Position numbers and translations under genes: made by a program | In this document: positions 36,105-46,329 of the stretch, one piece after another | How the letters are laid out: every line of letters begins with the position of its first letter | How positions within the stretch are numbered: the stretch's first letter is position 1 | Assembly: GCA_963205315.1 (NCBI GenBank) | Contig: CAUJIO010000089.1 | Location: 1-64,000 of the forward strand | From: Pseudomonadota bacterium | GTDB taxonomy: Bacteria > Pseudomonadota > Alphaproteobacteria > Rhizobiales > Aestuariivirgaceae | DNA: 64,000 nucleotides | Direction of reading: 5' to 3' | The notes under the pieces: generated by a model | Database searches by the model: none | What the model was told of the DNA's origin: nothing | The model's input: only the letters and a program-made list of their open reading frames with translations

Positions 36105-37526
36105 ATGTCATCGCCAGTCGTCACGCGCTTTGCGCCCTCGCCCACAGGCTACCTTCATATTGGTGGCGGACGGACCGCCCTGTTCAATTGGGCCTATGCC
36201 CGGAAGCTTGGCGGCAAGATGCTTCTCCGGATTGAAGACACCGACCGCGAGCGCTCGACCGCCGACGCCATCGACGCCATCATTGAAGGCCTGACCTGGC
36301 TGGGCCTCGACTGGGCCGGCGAACCCGTATCACAATACGGCCGGGTGATGCGGCACCGCGAAGTTGCCGAGCAATTGCTGGCACAGGGCAAGGCCTATCG
36401 CTGCTATTGCAGCCCGCAGGACCTGGAAGAGATGCGCGCCAAAGCGGAGGCCGAGAAGCGGCCGATCCGCTATGATGGCACGTGGCGCGACCGCGATCCT
36501 TCGGAGGCGCCTGCAGGTGTAAAGCCCGCGATCCGGTTCCGGGCTCCGCAAGAGGGCGAAACGGTCATCGAGGACGCCGTGCAGGGCCGCGTCGTCATCC
36601 CGAACAAGGACCTCGACGATCTCATCATCCTGCGCTCGGACGGCAACCCCACTTACAATCTTTCGGTGGTGGTCGACGATCATGACATGGGCGTCACTCA
36701 CATCATCCGCGGTGTCGACCATCTGACCAATGCGGCGCGGCAGACCCAAATCTACATGGCCATGGGCTGGCGGGTTCCGCACATGTCACATATTCCGCTT
36801 ATTCATGGCCCGGACGGCGCCAAGCTGTCAAAGCGCCACGGTGCGCTTGGCGTCGAGGCCTATCGCGCCATGGGTTATCTCCCCGAAGCCATGCGGAACT
36901 ATCTGGCACGGCTTGGCTGGAGTCACGGCGACGACGAGATTTTCTCGACAGAACAATTGGTTGAGTGGTTTAACCTCGAGTCGATTGGCAAGAGTGCTGC
37001 GCGCTTCGATTTCGCCAAGCTCGAAAATGTCAACGGCCACTATATTCGTCATACGCCTGACGCAAGTCTGCTGGCACAGTTTGTTGATTTCCTCCCCCAT
37101 GCCGAAGGTGGCAAAGCCATGCTGGCGCAGATCGACGATGCCATGATGGCCAAGCTTCTGCGTGCCATGCCGGGCTTGAAGGAGCGGGCGAAGACGCTGG
37201 TGGAGTTGATGAAGGGCGCGCAGTTCCTGTTCGCTCAGCGGCCCTTGCCGATGGACGACAAGGCGGCGCAGATCATCCGAGACGGCGGTGCCGAGGCTCT
37301 GGCGGGGTTGATCCCCCTGCTCGAGTCCGCAGAAGACTGGTCGGCATTGGCTCTGGAGAGCTTAGTGAAGGCGCATGCGGAGGCGCAGGGGCTGAAGCTT
37401 GGCAAGCTGGCGCAGCCGTTGCGGGCTGCTTTGACCGGAACCAGCACATCGCCGGGCATCTTCGATGTGCTCGAGGTGCTGGGGCGCGACGAGGCGCTGG
37501 GAAGACTAAAGGATCAGGTCAGCTAA
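36105..37526 (+). CDS. gltX: Glutamyl-tRNA synthetase
   Basis: Class I aminoacyl-tRNA synthetase charging tRNA-Glu. 473 residues from ATG 36105 ([20 protein letters not shown]); a GTG two codons upstream is the alternative start. The HIGH motif appears as [15 protein letters not shown] as AKLSKRHG, and the GluRS lid region IEDTDRERS is present. GGAG lies 10 nt upstream. Some alphaproteobacteria have a second non-discriminating GltX that also charges tRNA-Gln; whether that applies cannot be told from this window. Divergent from comEC and 65 nt before gltA. Confidence 0.97.
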   Translation: MSSPVVTRFAPSPTGYLHIGGGRTALFNWAYARKLGGKMLLRIEDTDRERSTADAIDAIIEGLTWLGLDWAGEPVSQYGRVMRHREVAEQLLAQGKAYRCYCSPQDLEEMRAKAEAEKRPIRYDGTWRDRDPSEAPAGVKPAIRFRAPQEGETVIEDAVQGRVVIPNKDLDDLIILRSDGNPTYNLSVVVDDHDMGVTHIIRGVDHLTNAARQTQIYMAMGWRVPHMSHIPLIHGPDGAKLSKRHGALGVEAYRAMGYLPEAMRNYLARLGWSHGDDEIFSTEQLVEWFNLESIGKSAARFDFAKLENVNGHYIRHTPDASLLAQFVDFLPHAEGGKAMLAQIDDAMMAKLLRAMPGLKERAKTLVELMKGAQFLFAQRPLPMDDKAAQIIRDGGAEALAGLIPLLESAEDWSALALESLVKAHAEAQGLKLGKLAQPLRAALTGTSTSPGIFDVLEVLGRDEALGRLKDQVS

Positions 37527-37527
37527 G

Positions 37528-37556
37528 TTGACCTTTTTATGGTGCGGTGCAATAGT
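37528..37556 (+). promoter_or_regulatory. Sigma-70-type promoter of gltA
   Basis: TTGACC (37528-37533) and AATAGT (37551-37556) are separated by 17 nt, directly after the gltX stop. Transcription from about 37563 would give a 30-nt leader for gltA. Confidence 0.5.
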
Positions 37557-37591
37557 TCGCGAAGTCAGACACGCGACAATAGGAGGCCATG

Positions 37592-38893
37592 ATGGCTGAT
37601 GATGCAAAGAAGGCGACCCTGACACTCGAAGGGAAGACCGTAGACATGCCGGTAAAGTCCGGCAGTATCGGCCCCGATGTCGTCGACATCACCAAGCTCT
37701 ACGCGCAGACCGGCGCCTTCACCTTCGACCCTGGCTTCACTTCCACGGCCTCGTGCGAATCCAAGATCACCTACATCGACGGCGACGAAGGCGTGCTGCT
37801 CTACCGCGGCTACCCCATCGAACAGCTGGCCGAGCACGGCGACTTCCTCGAAAGCTGCTACCTCCTCTATTACGGCGAACTCCCCACACCCGCCCAGCGC
37901 AAGGAGTTCGAGAAGAACATCACGTACCACACCATGGTGCACGAGCAGATGACCCGGTTCTTCCAGGGCTTCCGCCGCGACGCGCACCCGATGGCGGTGA
38001 TGGTGGCGGTGGTCGGCGCCATGTCGGCCTTCTACCACGACTCGATCGACATCAACGATCCGCGCCAGCGCGAGATCGCTTGCCACCGGATGATCGCCAA
38101 GCTTCCGACGATCGCCGCCATGGCCTTCAAGTATTCGATCGGCCAGCCCTTCGTCTATCCGCAGAACAACCTGTCCTACGCCGCCAACTTCCTGCGCATG
38201 TGCTTTGCGGTACCCTGCGAGGACTATGTGGTGAACCCGGTCCTGGCACGCGCCATGGACCGGATCTTCATCCTGCATGCCGACCATGAGCAGAACGCCT
38301 CGACCTCGACAGTGCGCCTTGCTGGCTCCTCGGGCGCCAATCCCTTTGCCTGCATTGCGGCTGGCATTGCCTGCCTGTGGGGCCCCGCGCATGGCGGCGC
38401 CAATGAGGCCGCCCTCGAGATGCTGAAGCAGATCGGCGATCCGTCGAAGGTGCCGGAATTCATCGCCAAGGTGAAGGACAAGACTTCACACATCCGGCTG
38501 ATGGGCTTTGGCCATCGCGTCTACAAGAACTACGATCCGCGCGCCAAGATCATGCAGAAGACGGCGCACGAAGTTCTGGGCGAACTTGGCATCAAGGACG
38601 ATCCGCTGCTGGAAGTGGCGCGTGAGCTTGAAAAGGCGGCGCTGTCCGATTCCTACTTCATCGAGCGCAAGCTTTATCCCAATGTCGATTTTTACTCGGG
38701 CATCATTCTCCGGGCACTTGGCTTCCCGACCTCGATGTTCACCGTGCTGTTTGCGCTGGCCCGCACCGTCGGCTGGATCTCGCAGTGGAAGGAAATGATC
38801 GAAGATCCTGGCCAGAAGATCGGCCGTCCGCGGCAGCTCTATACTGGCGCGCCGAAGCGCGATTACGTGCCGTTGACCAAGCGGGGCAAGTGA
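37592..38893 (+). CDS. gltA: Citrate synthase, type II
   Basis: Condenses oxaloacetate and acetyl-CoA to citrate at the entry of the TCA cycle. 433 residues, the hexameric type II length. The N-terminal beta domain ([26 protein letters not shown]) and the catalytic segments [36 protein letters not shown] and [11 protein letters not shown] are present. AGGAGG at 37581-37586 fits the second of two adjacent ATGs (37592) better than the first (37589). Own promoter (37528) and a strong terminator (38928). Confidence 0.97.
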   Translation: MADDAKKATLTLEGKTVDMPVKSGSIGPDVVDITKLYAQTGAFTFDPGFTSTASCESKITYIDGDEGVLLYRGYPIEQLAEHGDFLESCYLLYYGELPTPAQRKEFEKNITYHTMVHEQMTRFFQGFRRDAHPMAVMVAVVGAMSAFYHDSIDINDPRQREIACHRMIAKLPTIAAMAFKYSIGQPFVYPQNNLSYAANFLRMCFAVPCEDYVVNPVLARAMDRIFILHADHEQNASTSTVRLAGSSGANPFACIAAGIACLWGPAHGGANEAALEMLKQIGDPSKVPEFIAKVKDKTSHIRLMGFGHRVYKNYDPRAKIMQKTAHEVLGELGIKDDPLLEVARELEKAALSDSYFIERKLYPNVDFYSGIILRALGFPTSMFTVLFALARTVGWISQWKEMIEDPGQKIGRPRQLYTGAPKRDYVPLTKRGK

Positions 38894-38927
38894 GCGGCAA
38901 CGCCGGCAGCTCATCGCGAATATCACG

Positions 38928-38956
38928 AAGGCCGGGGATTCCCCGGCCTTTTGTTT
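38928..38956 (+). terminator. Rho-independent terminator of gltA
   Basis: AAGGCCGGGG (38928-38937) and CCCCGGCCTT (38941-38950) form a perfect 10-bp stem with a 3-nt loop, followed by TTGTTT. It is about 35 nt after the gltA stop, between gltA and the convergent fabZ. Confidence 0.85.
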
Positions 38957-38990
38957 AGGCGAACAGCGACTTGGTCCCCAAAGGCATGTT

Positions 38991-39467
38991 CTACACGCCG
39001 CGCTCGTTCATCAGCATGGCGCCGATTTCAGCCTCTGCAACCTTCTTGCCGTCGACATGGGCTTCGCACCAGTATTTCCACACCGGCGCCCGCTTGTTGC
39101 TGAGCTTGACCTTGATATGCACGCTGTCGCCCGGCACGACCGGTTTGCGAAAGCGTGCCTTGTCAATCGACATGAAGAATACCAGCTTGCCGGCGTGATC
39201 GTCGCCGAGATGATCGAGGACCAGCGCGCCCGCCGTCTGGGCCATTGCCTCGACCAGCAACACGCCGGGCATCACCGGCTTCCCGGGGAAATGACCCTGG
39301 AAAAATGGTTCGTTCATCGTGACGTTCTTGATTGCGGTGCCGCTCTCCTCGCCATCCATATCGATCATCTTGTCGATGAGCAGAAATGGATAGCGGTGCG
39401 GCAAAAGCTTCATGATCCGCGTGATGTCCGCAGTCCGCAATAGTTTTGCCGGCGCGTCGTCGCTCAT
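38991..39467 (-). CDS. fabZ: 3-hydroxyacyl-ACP dehydratase FabZ
   Basis: Dehydrates beta-hydroxyacyl-ACP in fatty acid elongation. 158 residues. The hot-dog fold active site shows [20 protein letters not shown] with His59 and Glu73, and [13 protein letters not shown] precedes it. It is the last gene of the minus-strand chain after bamA. In most relatives fabZ lies between lpxD and lpxA; here lpxD is missing from the 77-nt gap to bamA and lpxA does not follow (gltA converges instead). FabA is excluded by the missing FabA-specific extension and the FabZ pattern. Confidence 0.95.
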   Translation of the reverse strand: MSDDAPAKLLRTADITRIMKLLPHRYPFLLIDKMIDMDGEESGTAIKNVTMNEPFFQGHFPGKPVMPGVLLVEAMAQTAGALVLDHLGDDHAGKLVFFMSIDKARFRKPVVPGDSVHIKVKLSNKRAPVWKYWCEAHVDGKKVAEAEIGAMLMNERGV

Positions 39468-39489
39468 GCATCACCTGTCCCAGAAAGTT

Positions 39490-39515
39490 ACGGACGGCCG
39501 CTTGCGGCCGTCCGT
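39490..39515 (-). terminator. Perfect GC-rich hairpin between bamA and fabZ
   Basis: ACGGACGGCCGC (39490-39501) and GCGGCCGTCCGT (39504-39515) form a perfect inverted repeat with a 2-nt centre. It lies in the 77-nt gap where lpxD would be expected. A T-run is lacking, so it may attenuate or stabilise mRNA rather than fully terminate. Confidence 0.5.
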
Positions 39516-39544
39516 TCGCATTGTAGCTTGCCTTTTCGAAAGGT

Positions 39545-41893
39545 CTAGAAGCGAGTGCCCACCGAGAAGCGGAACCATTCGGTATCGTCGTAGGATGCCT
39601 TCATCAGCGGATAGGCACCCTCAAACCGCAGCGGGCCGAATGGTGACTGCCAGACGATGCCCGCACCGATCGACGCACGCAACTCGGGCGTATCAAACAC
39701 GGTACAGTTCGCCTTGCGCAACCGGCAATTCCCGGTCATCGCCGCCTGGGTCTTTTCCGGTGCACCGAAGACCGTACCGAAATCAGAGAACACCACACCC
39801 TCAATTCCCCATTCTTCAGGAATGCCGAGCGGGAAACTCATCTCCACGGTACCGATGGCATAGGTCGTGCCGCCAATCGAGTCATTGGTCCGATCATTGC
39901 CGCGCTGGTGCGGGCCGATGCCCGAGCGGGCAAATCCGCGGAATGTATCGGCACCCTTGAAATAGCGATCCTGCAAGGGAATGCGATCGCCGTCGAACGA
40001 CATCATGTGTCCGGCATTGGCTTCGAGCTTCAGCACGACGGCATCTTCGTAAAGCGGAATGAAGTACCAACCGTGGGCTTCCAGCGCGCCGTAGTATACA
40101 TCGCCGCCCAGTCCTGCAATGTCACCCACCAGCTGTCCGCGGAAGCCGTTGGTCGGACGGATGGGACTGTCGAGATTGTCCCACGTGTAGCTGGATTCGA
40201 CGTAGGACTTGAGCGAGGTGCCTTCGGTCTCGATAACGGCTGGCGAAGCTTCCCGCGGGTTCACACCCCAGATGTCACGATACATCAGCCCGTAGGACAA
40301 GCCGATGGAACTGTATTCGTCCAGCCGGAATCCACTGCGAAGGGCGCCGCCGAGTTGCGTGCTGCTGTAAGACGAGATGTCGGTGTTGTCCGTCTGCGTG
40401 GCAAAGAGGTCGAAGCCGGCAGAAATGGGCATCCCCATGAAATAGGGATTGGTGAAGCTGAAATTCACGTTCTGCCGAATGATACTGACCGTCGTGTCGA
40501 TTTTCACATCGTAGCCTTTGCCGAGGAAGTTGCGTTCCTGCAGCGCCACCGAACCCACGACATATTCGGTCGTGGAGAAGCCGATCGAGAAATTGATCGA
40601 ACCCGTGGACTTTTCAGTGACATCAACGACAAGCACGAGTTTGTCGGCCGCAGATCCCGGTTCCTCGCGGAAATCGATCTTCTCGAAGAAGTCGAGGGCG
40701 GTGAGGCGGCGGCGGGCACGGTCGATCAGAATACGGTTGAAGGCATCGCCCTCGAACAGCCGGAGTTCGCGACGGATAACCTCGTCCTCGGTACGGAAAT
40801 TACCGACGATGTCGATGCGCTCGATGTAGGTGCGCGGGCCTTCAACGATGTTGTAGGTAATGTTGAGGCTGTTCTGACCTTCGTTGCGCTGGATGTCGGG
40901 GTTGACCTTGGCGAACACGAAGCCCTGCCTCGATGCTTCCAGCGTAAGGTTCTCGACACTCTTGTCGACCTCGCTCGCGTCATAAAACTGGCCGACACCC
41001 GTCCTGACATTTTCAATGAGGCCATCGGATTCAAGCTGCGCGTCGCCAACGTTGACGGCGACATCGGCAACCGTGTAGCGCGGGCCCTCTTCGACGGTGA
41101 AAGTGATGTCGAAGTGATCGCCGTCGGACGACAGCACAGGTTCCGCCGAGACAATGCGAACGTCGGCAAAGCCGTTTTTCAGGTAGTAGCGGCGCAGCAA
41201 TTCCTTATCGTATTCGAGACGGTCAGGATCGTAATTGTCATTGCGCGCGAAGAATTTCCACCAGCGTGCGCGCTGGGTGCCGACAACTGACCTGAGGTCG
41301 CCATCATCAAATGACGTGTTGCCGACGAAATCGATATTCTCGACCTTGGTTTCCGAGCCCTCGTTGATCTCGAATACAAGATCTACCCGGTTCTGCGGCA
41401 GGCGAATGATCTTGGGCGATACCTTGACGGAATAGAAGCCGGAGCGGCGGTAAACGGCAATGATGCGATTGACGTCGTTCATGACGCGCGAGCGCGTGAA
41501 CATCATGCGTTCGCGCAACTCCGTTTCCTTGGCGAGGTCGGTGTCCTTGACCTCGCTGTTGCCTTCGAAGTTCACCCGGTTGATCATCGGGTTTTCTTCG
41601 ACGCGCACGACCAGCGAATTGCCACGGCGGCCCATCTGAACGTCGGCGAACAGACCCGTCTGGAAGAGAGCCTTGACCGAGGCGTCGATCTTGTCGACAT
41701 CAAAGGTATCGCCGGCGGACAGCTGCATGTAGGACAGAATTGTTTCGTTCTCGACGCGCTGGTTGCCCTCGATGACGATGGCGGAAACGACCTGCGCATG
41801 GGCCGGGGTCACCAGAACGCCCGGAGCAACAACCGGCATAACGGCGTTCAGCACGAAGGCCAAAAACCCAACAATTACAAACTTATAACACAT
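39545..41893 (-). CDS. bamA: Outer membrane protein assembly factor BamA
   Basis: Central channel of the BAM complex that folds beta-barrel proteins into the outer membrane. 782 residues from ATG 41893, where a signal peptide begins (MCYKFVIVGFLAFVLNA...AHA). Five POTRA domains follow (VVSAIVIEGNQRVENETILS, VNFEGNSEVKDTDL, ENIDFVGNTSFDDGDL, etc.), then the C-terminal beta-barrel ending RFSVGTRF with the outer-membrane terminal Phe. It is about 108 nt after rseP. The open frame to 41980 is not used. Identity firm. Confidence 0.97.
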   Translation of the reverse strand: MCYKFVIVGFLAFVLNAVMPVVAPGVLVTPAHAQVVSAIVIEGNQRVENETILSYMQLSAGDTFDVDKIDASVKALFQTGLFADVQMGRRGNSLVVRVEENPMINRVNFEGNSEVKDTDLAKETELRERMMFTRSRVMNDVNRIIAVYRRSGFYSVKVSPKIIRLPQNRVDLVFEINEGSETKVENIDFVGNTSFDDGDLRSVVGTQRARWWKFFARNDNYDPDRLEYDKELLRRYYLKNGFADVRIVSAEPVLSSDGDHFDITFTVEEGPRYTVADVAVNVGDAQLESDGLIENVRTGVGQFYDASEVDKSVENLTLEASRQGFVFAKVNPDIQRNEGQNSLNITYNIVEGPRTYIERIDIVGNFRTEDEVIRRELRLFEGDAFNRILIDRARRRLTALDFFEKIDFREEPGSAADKLVLVVDVTEKSTGSINFSIGFSTTEYVVGSVALQERNFLGKGYDVKIDTTVSIIRQNVNFSFTNPYFMGMPISAGFDLFATQTDNTDISSYSSTQLGGALRSGFRLDEYSSIGLSYGLMYRDIWGVNPREASPAVIETEGTSLKSYVESSYTWDNLDSPIRPTNGFRGQLVGDIAGLGGDVYYGALEAHGWYFIPLYEDAVVLKLEANAGHMMSFDGDRIPLQDRYFKGADTFRGFARSGIGPHQRGNDRTNDSIGGTTYAIGTVEMSFPLGIPEEWGIEGVVFSDFGTVFGAPEKTQAAMTGNCRLRKANCTVFDTPELRASIGAGIVWQSPFGPLRFEGAYPLMKASYDDTEWFRFSVGTRF

Positions 41894-42001
41894 CAATTGG
41901 CCATTCTTCCGTTCGTCTGCCGTCCCAGACAGATTCCCTGCCGCCGACCGCCGTTTTAATGCCTCTGCCCTCGATTGCAAATGAAAGTTGCCCGCGGCTT
42001 T

Positions 42002-43147
42002 TTAGCCCCCGAACAGGACAGTGGCACTCCTCACCAGATCGTTCCAAGTCCCTACCACCATAAGCAAAATCACGAAGGAGAAGCCGATGCGGAACCCCCA
42101 CTCCTGCGCGTTGGCGCCAAGCGGCTTCCCGCGAACGGATTCGATCGCGTAGTAAACCAGGTGCCCACCATCCAGCATAGGGATTGGGAAAAGGTTAATG
42201 AGACCTATACTCACAGACAAAAATGCAATGGTATGAACGAAGCGGAAGAAGCCTTCGGAGGCCGCATCACCAGCCGCCTTTCCGATGGATATGAACCCAC
42301 CCAGCTGCTTGGCGCTTTCACGGCCCGTCACCAATTTGCCGAGATAGCGGAACGTGGTGTCGATGATGAACCAGGTCTGTTCCACGCCCGCCTGAACGGC
42401 GGCAACCGGACCCTTCTTCTCGTACTTGATACCCTTCTCCATGTCGCCGACAACGCCGAGGAGGCCAAGCTTCATGGTGCCACCAAAGCCATCCGGTTCT
42501 TCCTTGATGTCGGGGGTGACCTTGATCGTGATTATCGATCCGCCGCGGTCGATCACCACCGTCAACTCATCGCCGGCGCGGGTCACGACGGCCTTCTGAA
42601 GATCACTGAAGTTTTCGATCTTCTTGCCTTCGATCGAGATGATCATGTCACCCTTCTGGATGCCGGCGCGTTCGGCGGCACTGCCGGCACGCACTTCATG
42701 CACCAGAGGCTCGGCCGACGGCTCGCCAACAACCATGTAGGCGGCGGCAAAAATCACGATGGCGAGAAGGAAATTGGCGATTGGCCCCGCGGCCACGACG
42801 GCGGCCCGCTGCCACACGGGCTTGCCGTGAAAATTGCCAGGCTCTTTCGCCGCCTGAGACACGTTGGCATCCGGCAGGCTAGCGGCGTTGGCGTCGCCCG
42901 CAAATTTCACATAGCCACCGAGCGGAATCCACGACAGCTTCCAACGGGTTCCATGCTTGTCCACCCAGCCGGTGATTTCCTTGCCGAAACCGATGGAAAA
43001 GGCCTCGACGGTGACGCCACACCAGCGCGCCACGAGGAAATGCCCCAGTTCATGGATGAATACGATCACCGTGAGCGCCACGAGGAAGGACAGAACATAC
43101 ATCGATCCGATACCGACCGATGCCTGAATAATCGTCAGAAAGTCCAT
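42002..43147 (-). CDS. rseP: Site-2 protease RseP
   Basis: Intramembrane zinc metalloprotease that clips anti-sigma factors and remnant signal peptides. 381 residues. HELGH at 32-36 in the first membrane segment supplies two ligands; the third is Asp of MLDGGHL near the C-terminus. One PDZ domain (VREVRAGSAAERAGIQKGD-type segment) lies between. It sits between cdsA and bamA. A 132-nt gap separates it from cdsA, where dxr lies in many relatives; it may have its own promoter there. Substrates in this organism are unknown. Confidence 0.95.
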   Translation of the reverse strand: MDFLTIIQASVGIGSMYVLSFLVALTVIVFIHELGHFLVARWCGVTVEAFSIGFGKEITGWVDKHGTRWKLSWIPLGGYVKFAGDANAASLPDANVSQAAKEPGNFHGKPVWQRAAVVAAGPIANFLLAIVIFAAAYMVVGEPSAEPLVHEVRAGSAAERAGIQKGDMIISIEGKKIENFSDLQKAVVTRAGDELTVVIDRGGSIITIKVTPDIKEEPDGFGGTMKLGLLGVVGDMEKGIKYEKKGPVAAVQAGVEQTWFIIDTTFRYLGKLVTGRESAKQLGGFISIGKAAGDAASEGFFRFVHTIAFLSVSIGLINLFPIPMLDGGHLVYYAIESVRGKPLGANAQEWGFRIGFSFVILLMVVGTWNDLVRSATVLFGG

Positions 43148-43279
43148 TGTTACTCCCTCTCAACCCAGTCGTTCCGGGACATTCCCGGCCTCGCAAGGGC
43201 CGTGCCAAAGATGGTCACGCCTTTACCATTTATTAACTACACGAGCGGGGTAATGGATCAAGAATTCGGCGAAATAAGG

Positions 43280-44128
43280 TTACCAGAGCAAAACGCCAGA
43301 ACCGGCGTGTTCCAGTCCGCCGCGGATTGCACCAATCAGGGCTGCCGCCATTGCAACGGCCACCAATCCATCGACGCGGTCGATGACGCCACCATGTCCC
43401 GGAATGAGCCGTCCGGAATCTTTTACACCGTAATGACGCTTCATCGCCGATTTGAAAAGGTCGCCAGCCTGCTCGACAATGGCCAGAACGGCGGCGAGAA
43501 GTGCCAGGACGGCGACACCCGGCAGTCCCAGCCAAAGGCCAACCGCAGCGGCAGCAAGCGCACTGCCCACCATGGCGCCACCGAGCCCCGCCCAGGTCTT
43601 TTTCGGAGAAACGCGAGGCGCCAGTTTGGGACCGCCAATGATGCGGCCAGCAAAATAGGCAAGCGAATCCGCCACCCACACCGACACCATCACCCAGACG
43701 ATCGCCGCGATGCCAAACTCCGGATCATCGCGCAGGATCACAAGCGCGATCGGCGGCAATGAAACATATGCCACGCCGAGGTATCGCCAGACCGGGCCAC
43801 CGGTATCCGCCGAGGCCGCAAGGGCTATGGAAACGGCTGTGAGAATGGCGATGGCTGAAATGGCACCCAGCACCCCCACGTCCAGCGGCAGGAAGGCACC
43901 GCACATGGCACCTGCTGCATGCAGGGCGAACTGGATGGGACTTTGGCGATGGACAATGGTGACCCATTCCATCGCCATGAGGATGCCGATCAGCGCAACA
44001 AAGAGATGAAACCAGATGCCGCCAACCCAGACATCGGCCAGAACGGCGGGAATGAGAACGGCCGCCGATACGGCGCGGACCCCGAGATCGCCCCACTTCG
44101 CCGGTTGGGCCGCCCCCTCGCCCGGCAT
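43280..44128 (-). CDS. cdsA: Phosphatidate cytidylyltransferase
   Basis: Makes CDP-diacylglycerol, the branch point for all phospholipids. 282 residues with about eight membrane segments. The CDS signature is intact: SAMKRHYGVKDSGRLIPGHG followed by GVIDRVD, and SPKKTWAGLGGAMVGS precedes it. The start overlaps the uppS stop by one base (TGATG). dxr does not follow as it does in many alphaproteobacteria. Confidence 0.95.
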   Translation of the reverse strand: MPGEGAAQPAKWGDLGVRAVSAAVLIPAVLADVWVGGIWFHLFVALIGILMAMEWVTIVHRQSPIQFALHAAGAMCGAFLPLDVGVLGAISAIAILTAVSIALAASADTGGPVWRYLGVAYVSLPPIALVILRDDPEFGIAAIVWVMVSVWVADSLAYFAGRIIGGPKLAPRVSPKKTWAGLGGAMVGSALAAAAVGLWLGLPGVAVLALLAAVLAIVEQAGDLFKSAMKRHYGVKDSGRLIPGHGGVIDRVDGLVAVAMAAALIGAIRGGLEHAGSGVLLW

Positions 44129-44862
44129 CAGGCGGTCTGCGCCTTGATGCCGCCGTAGCGTCGATCCCGCTCGCGATATTCCTGGATGGAGCGGCTCAAC
44201 AACGCGGCATCGAAGTCAGGCCAGTATTCCGGGATGAAGACAAACTCGGTGTAGGCACATTGCCAGAGAAGATAGTTCGACAGGCGCTGTTCGCCACCGG
44301 TGCGGATCAGCAAGTCCGGATCCGGCAGGCCGCCGGTGTCAAGATGATTGGAAATCACCGTCGGTGTGATGTCGACGGGTTGGATCTTGCCCTCCGCAAC
44401 CTTTCGCGCGATCGCCTGCACGGCGCGCGTCAGCTCCTGCCGGCTGCCATAATTGAAGGCAATGACAAGTTTCATCGCCGTGTTGTCGCGTGTCAGGGAC
44501 TCGGCTTCCTCCATCATCGAGAGGATGCCAGGGTCCAGACCTTCCCGGCCGCCGATCATCATGATGCGGACGTTGTTCTTGTGCAAGTCGGCGACGTCGG
44601 TGCGGATGAAGCGCCGCAACAGTTCGAGCAGGAAGCGGACTTCTGCTTCCGGCCTGGACCAGTTCTCGGAGCTGAATGAGTAAAGGGTCAGGACTTCGAT
44701 GCCGAGATCGCCTGCCGCCCGCACGGTGCGGCGCAATGCTTCAACACCTTGACGGTGCCCCCACGAGCGCGGCTTCCCGCGCTGCGAAGCCCAGCGGCCA
44801 TTGCCATCCATGATGATGGCCACGTGACGGGGCATGCCGTTCGATGGGCCGCTCGGGATCAT
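44128..44862 (-). CDS. uppS: Undecaprenyl-diphosphate synthase (isoprenyl transferase)
   Basis: Builds the C55 lipid carrier for peptidoglycan and surface glycans. 244 residues. HVAIIMDGNGRWA contains the catalytic Asp19; RTGGEQRLSNYLLWQ and the hydrophobic FNYGSRQEL segments are typical. It is 15 nt after frr and overlaps cdsA by one base, so all are co-transcribed. Confidence 0.96.
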   Translation of the reverse strand: MIPSGPSNGMPRHVAIIMDGNGRWASQRGKPRSWGHRQGVEALRRTVRAAGDLGIEVLTLYSFSSENWSRPEAEVRFLLELLRRFIRTDVADLHKNNVRIMMIGGREGLDPGILSMMEEAESLTRDNTAMKLVIAFNYGSRQELTRAVQAIARKVAEGKIQPVDITPTVISNHLDTGGLPDPDLLIRTGGEQRLSNYLLWQCAYTEFVFIPEYWPDFDAALLSRSIQEYRERDRRYGGIKAQTA

Positions 44863-44877
44863 GTGCGACGTGCTTCC

Positions 44878-45444
44878 TCAGACCTGCATGATTTCTTGTT
44901 CTTTGGTCTTCAGCACCTGATCGAGTTCCTTGATGGTGTCGTCCGTCATCTTCTGCACGTCGTCGGCCTTTTTCTTGTGGTCGTCCTCGCTCATGAGGTG
45001 CGCCTTCTCCAGGGCCTTCAACTGTTCCATGCCATCACGGCGAACGTTGCGCACGGCAATGCGGGCCTTCTCGGCATATTGATGCGCAACCTTTACCAGT
45101 TCCTTGCGACGCTCCTGCGTAAGGTCTGGCATGCGCAGGCGGATGACCTGGCCTTCGGTCTGCGGGTTGAGCCCAAGGTTGGATGCACGGATTGCCTTTT
45201 CGACGGCGATCACGAGACCGCGGTCCCAGACACTGATCTGCAACATGCGGGGTTCGGGTACCGAGACGGATGCCACCTGTTGCAGCGGCATGTTGGCGCC
45301 ATAGGCATCAACGTGAATGGGATCGAGCAGGCTGGACGAGGCGCGCCCGGTGCGAAGACCGCCGAAATCGTGCTTCAGCGAGTCGATTGCACCGTGCATG
45401 CGGCGCTTGATTTCATTTCCATCGTAGGGAAGCGGCTGGGCCAT
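44878..45444 (-). CDS. frr: Ribosome recycling factor
   Basis: Splits post-termination ribosomes with EF-G. 188 residues. The tRNA-like L-shaped protein is recognised from [42 protein letters not shown] and [17 protein letters not shown]. It lies 4 nt after pyrH. A housekeeping gene of the rpsB chain. Confidence 0.97.
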   Translation of the reverse strand: MAQPLPYDGNEIKRRMHGAIDSLKHDFGGLRTGRASSSLLDPIHVDAYGANMPLQQVASVSVPEPRMLQISVWDRGLVIAVEKAIRASNLGLNPQTEGQVIRLRMPDLTQERRKELVKVAHQYAEKARIAVRNVRRDGMEQLKALEKAHLMSEDDHKKKADDVQKMTDDTIKELDQVLKTKEQEIMQV

Positions 45445-45448
45445 GGTT

Positions 45449-46165
45449 TCAATCCTTCGTCACTGTCGTAAAGAGCCCGCCGCCGCTCAGGACTTCCATG
45501 ATGGCGCCGGGCTTCCGGATGGAAAATACAACTACCGGAATCCCGTTATCACGCGCAAGGGCAATGGCGGCCGGGTCCATGATCCGCAGGTCCCTGGCCA
45601 GAATTTCCCCGAAGGTAATCGTGTCGAAGCGCTTGGCCGCCGGGTCCTTCTTGGGATCGGCTGAATAGACACCATCGACACTGGTACCCTTGAACAGGGC
45701 GTCGCATGAAAGCTCGGCGGCGCGGAGCGCTGCGCCCGTATCGGTGGTGAAGAACGGAAGCCCGGTGCCGGCGGCGCAGATAATCACCCTGCCCGCCTCC
45801 AGATGGTGGATGCCTTTGGCACGAGAATAGGTTTCGCAGACAGTGGGCATCGCAATGGCGGACAAGACGCGCGCGTCAAGGCCTTTCCTGGTGAGCACGC
45901 CCTGCATGGCGAGTGCGTTCATCACCGTGGCCATGATGCCCATGTGGTCGGCCGAGACCCGGTCCATGCCTTTGGCAGCTCCCGCGAGCCCGCGGAAGAT
46001 GTTACCGCCACCGATCACCAAAGCGATCTGCTTGCCCGTCGCGGCACAGGCCACGATCTCATCTGCGAGCCTTCCCACCATGTCGAGGTCGATGCCATAG
46101 GGCTGCGAGCCCATGAGCACTTCGCCGGAAACCTTGAGGAGGATGCGTTTATAAGGTGGGGCCAT
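45449..46165 (-). CDS. pyrH: UMP kinase
   Basis: Phosphorylates UMP to UDP; hexameric and allosterically controlled in bacteria. 238 residues from [51 protein letters not shown] and [11 protein letters not shown] are all family landmarks. The frame upstream to 46258 is not credible because it lies over the tsf terminator. 4 nt before frr. It is separated from tsf by the strong terminator at 46279. Confidence 0.96.
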   Translation of the reverse strand: MAPPYKRILLKVSGEVLMGSQPYGIDLDMVGRLADEIVACAATGKQIALVIGGGNIFRGLAGAAKGMDRVSADHMGIMATVMNALAMQGVLTRKGLDARVLSAIAMPTVCETYSRAKGIHHLEAGRVIICAAGTGLPFFTTDTGAALRAAELSCDALFKGTSVDGVYSADPKKDPAAKRFDTITFGEILARDLRIMDPAAIALARDNGIPVVVFSIRKPGAIMEVLSGGGLFTTVTKD

Positions 46166-46278
46166 GGCAGACGTCCGGTCAAATTGCGAAATCAACATGA
46201 CACATAGACCGCTCATCTTGATTCGTCCTGCCCGCAGGCGGGCTGGCAATGCGAACAAGACGCCATTTGTCAGGCGAT

Positions 46279-46305
46279 AAAAAAGGGCCCCGTTTCCGGA
46301 GCCCT
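46279..46305 (-). terminator. Rho-independent terminator after tsf
   Basis: Read on the minus strand, AGGGCTCCG - GAAA - CGGGGCCCT forms a 9-bp stem with a GNRA tetraloop (one G-U or mismatch position) and is followed by TTTTTT. It starts 25 nt after the tsf stop, so rpsB-tsf can end here while pyrH needs read-through or its own promoter. Confidence 0.85.
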
Positions 46306-46329
46306 CTGCAATCGATATTGATGCGGCGC

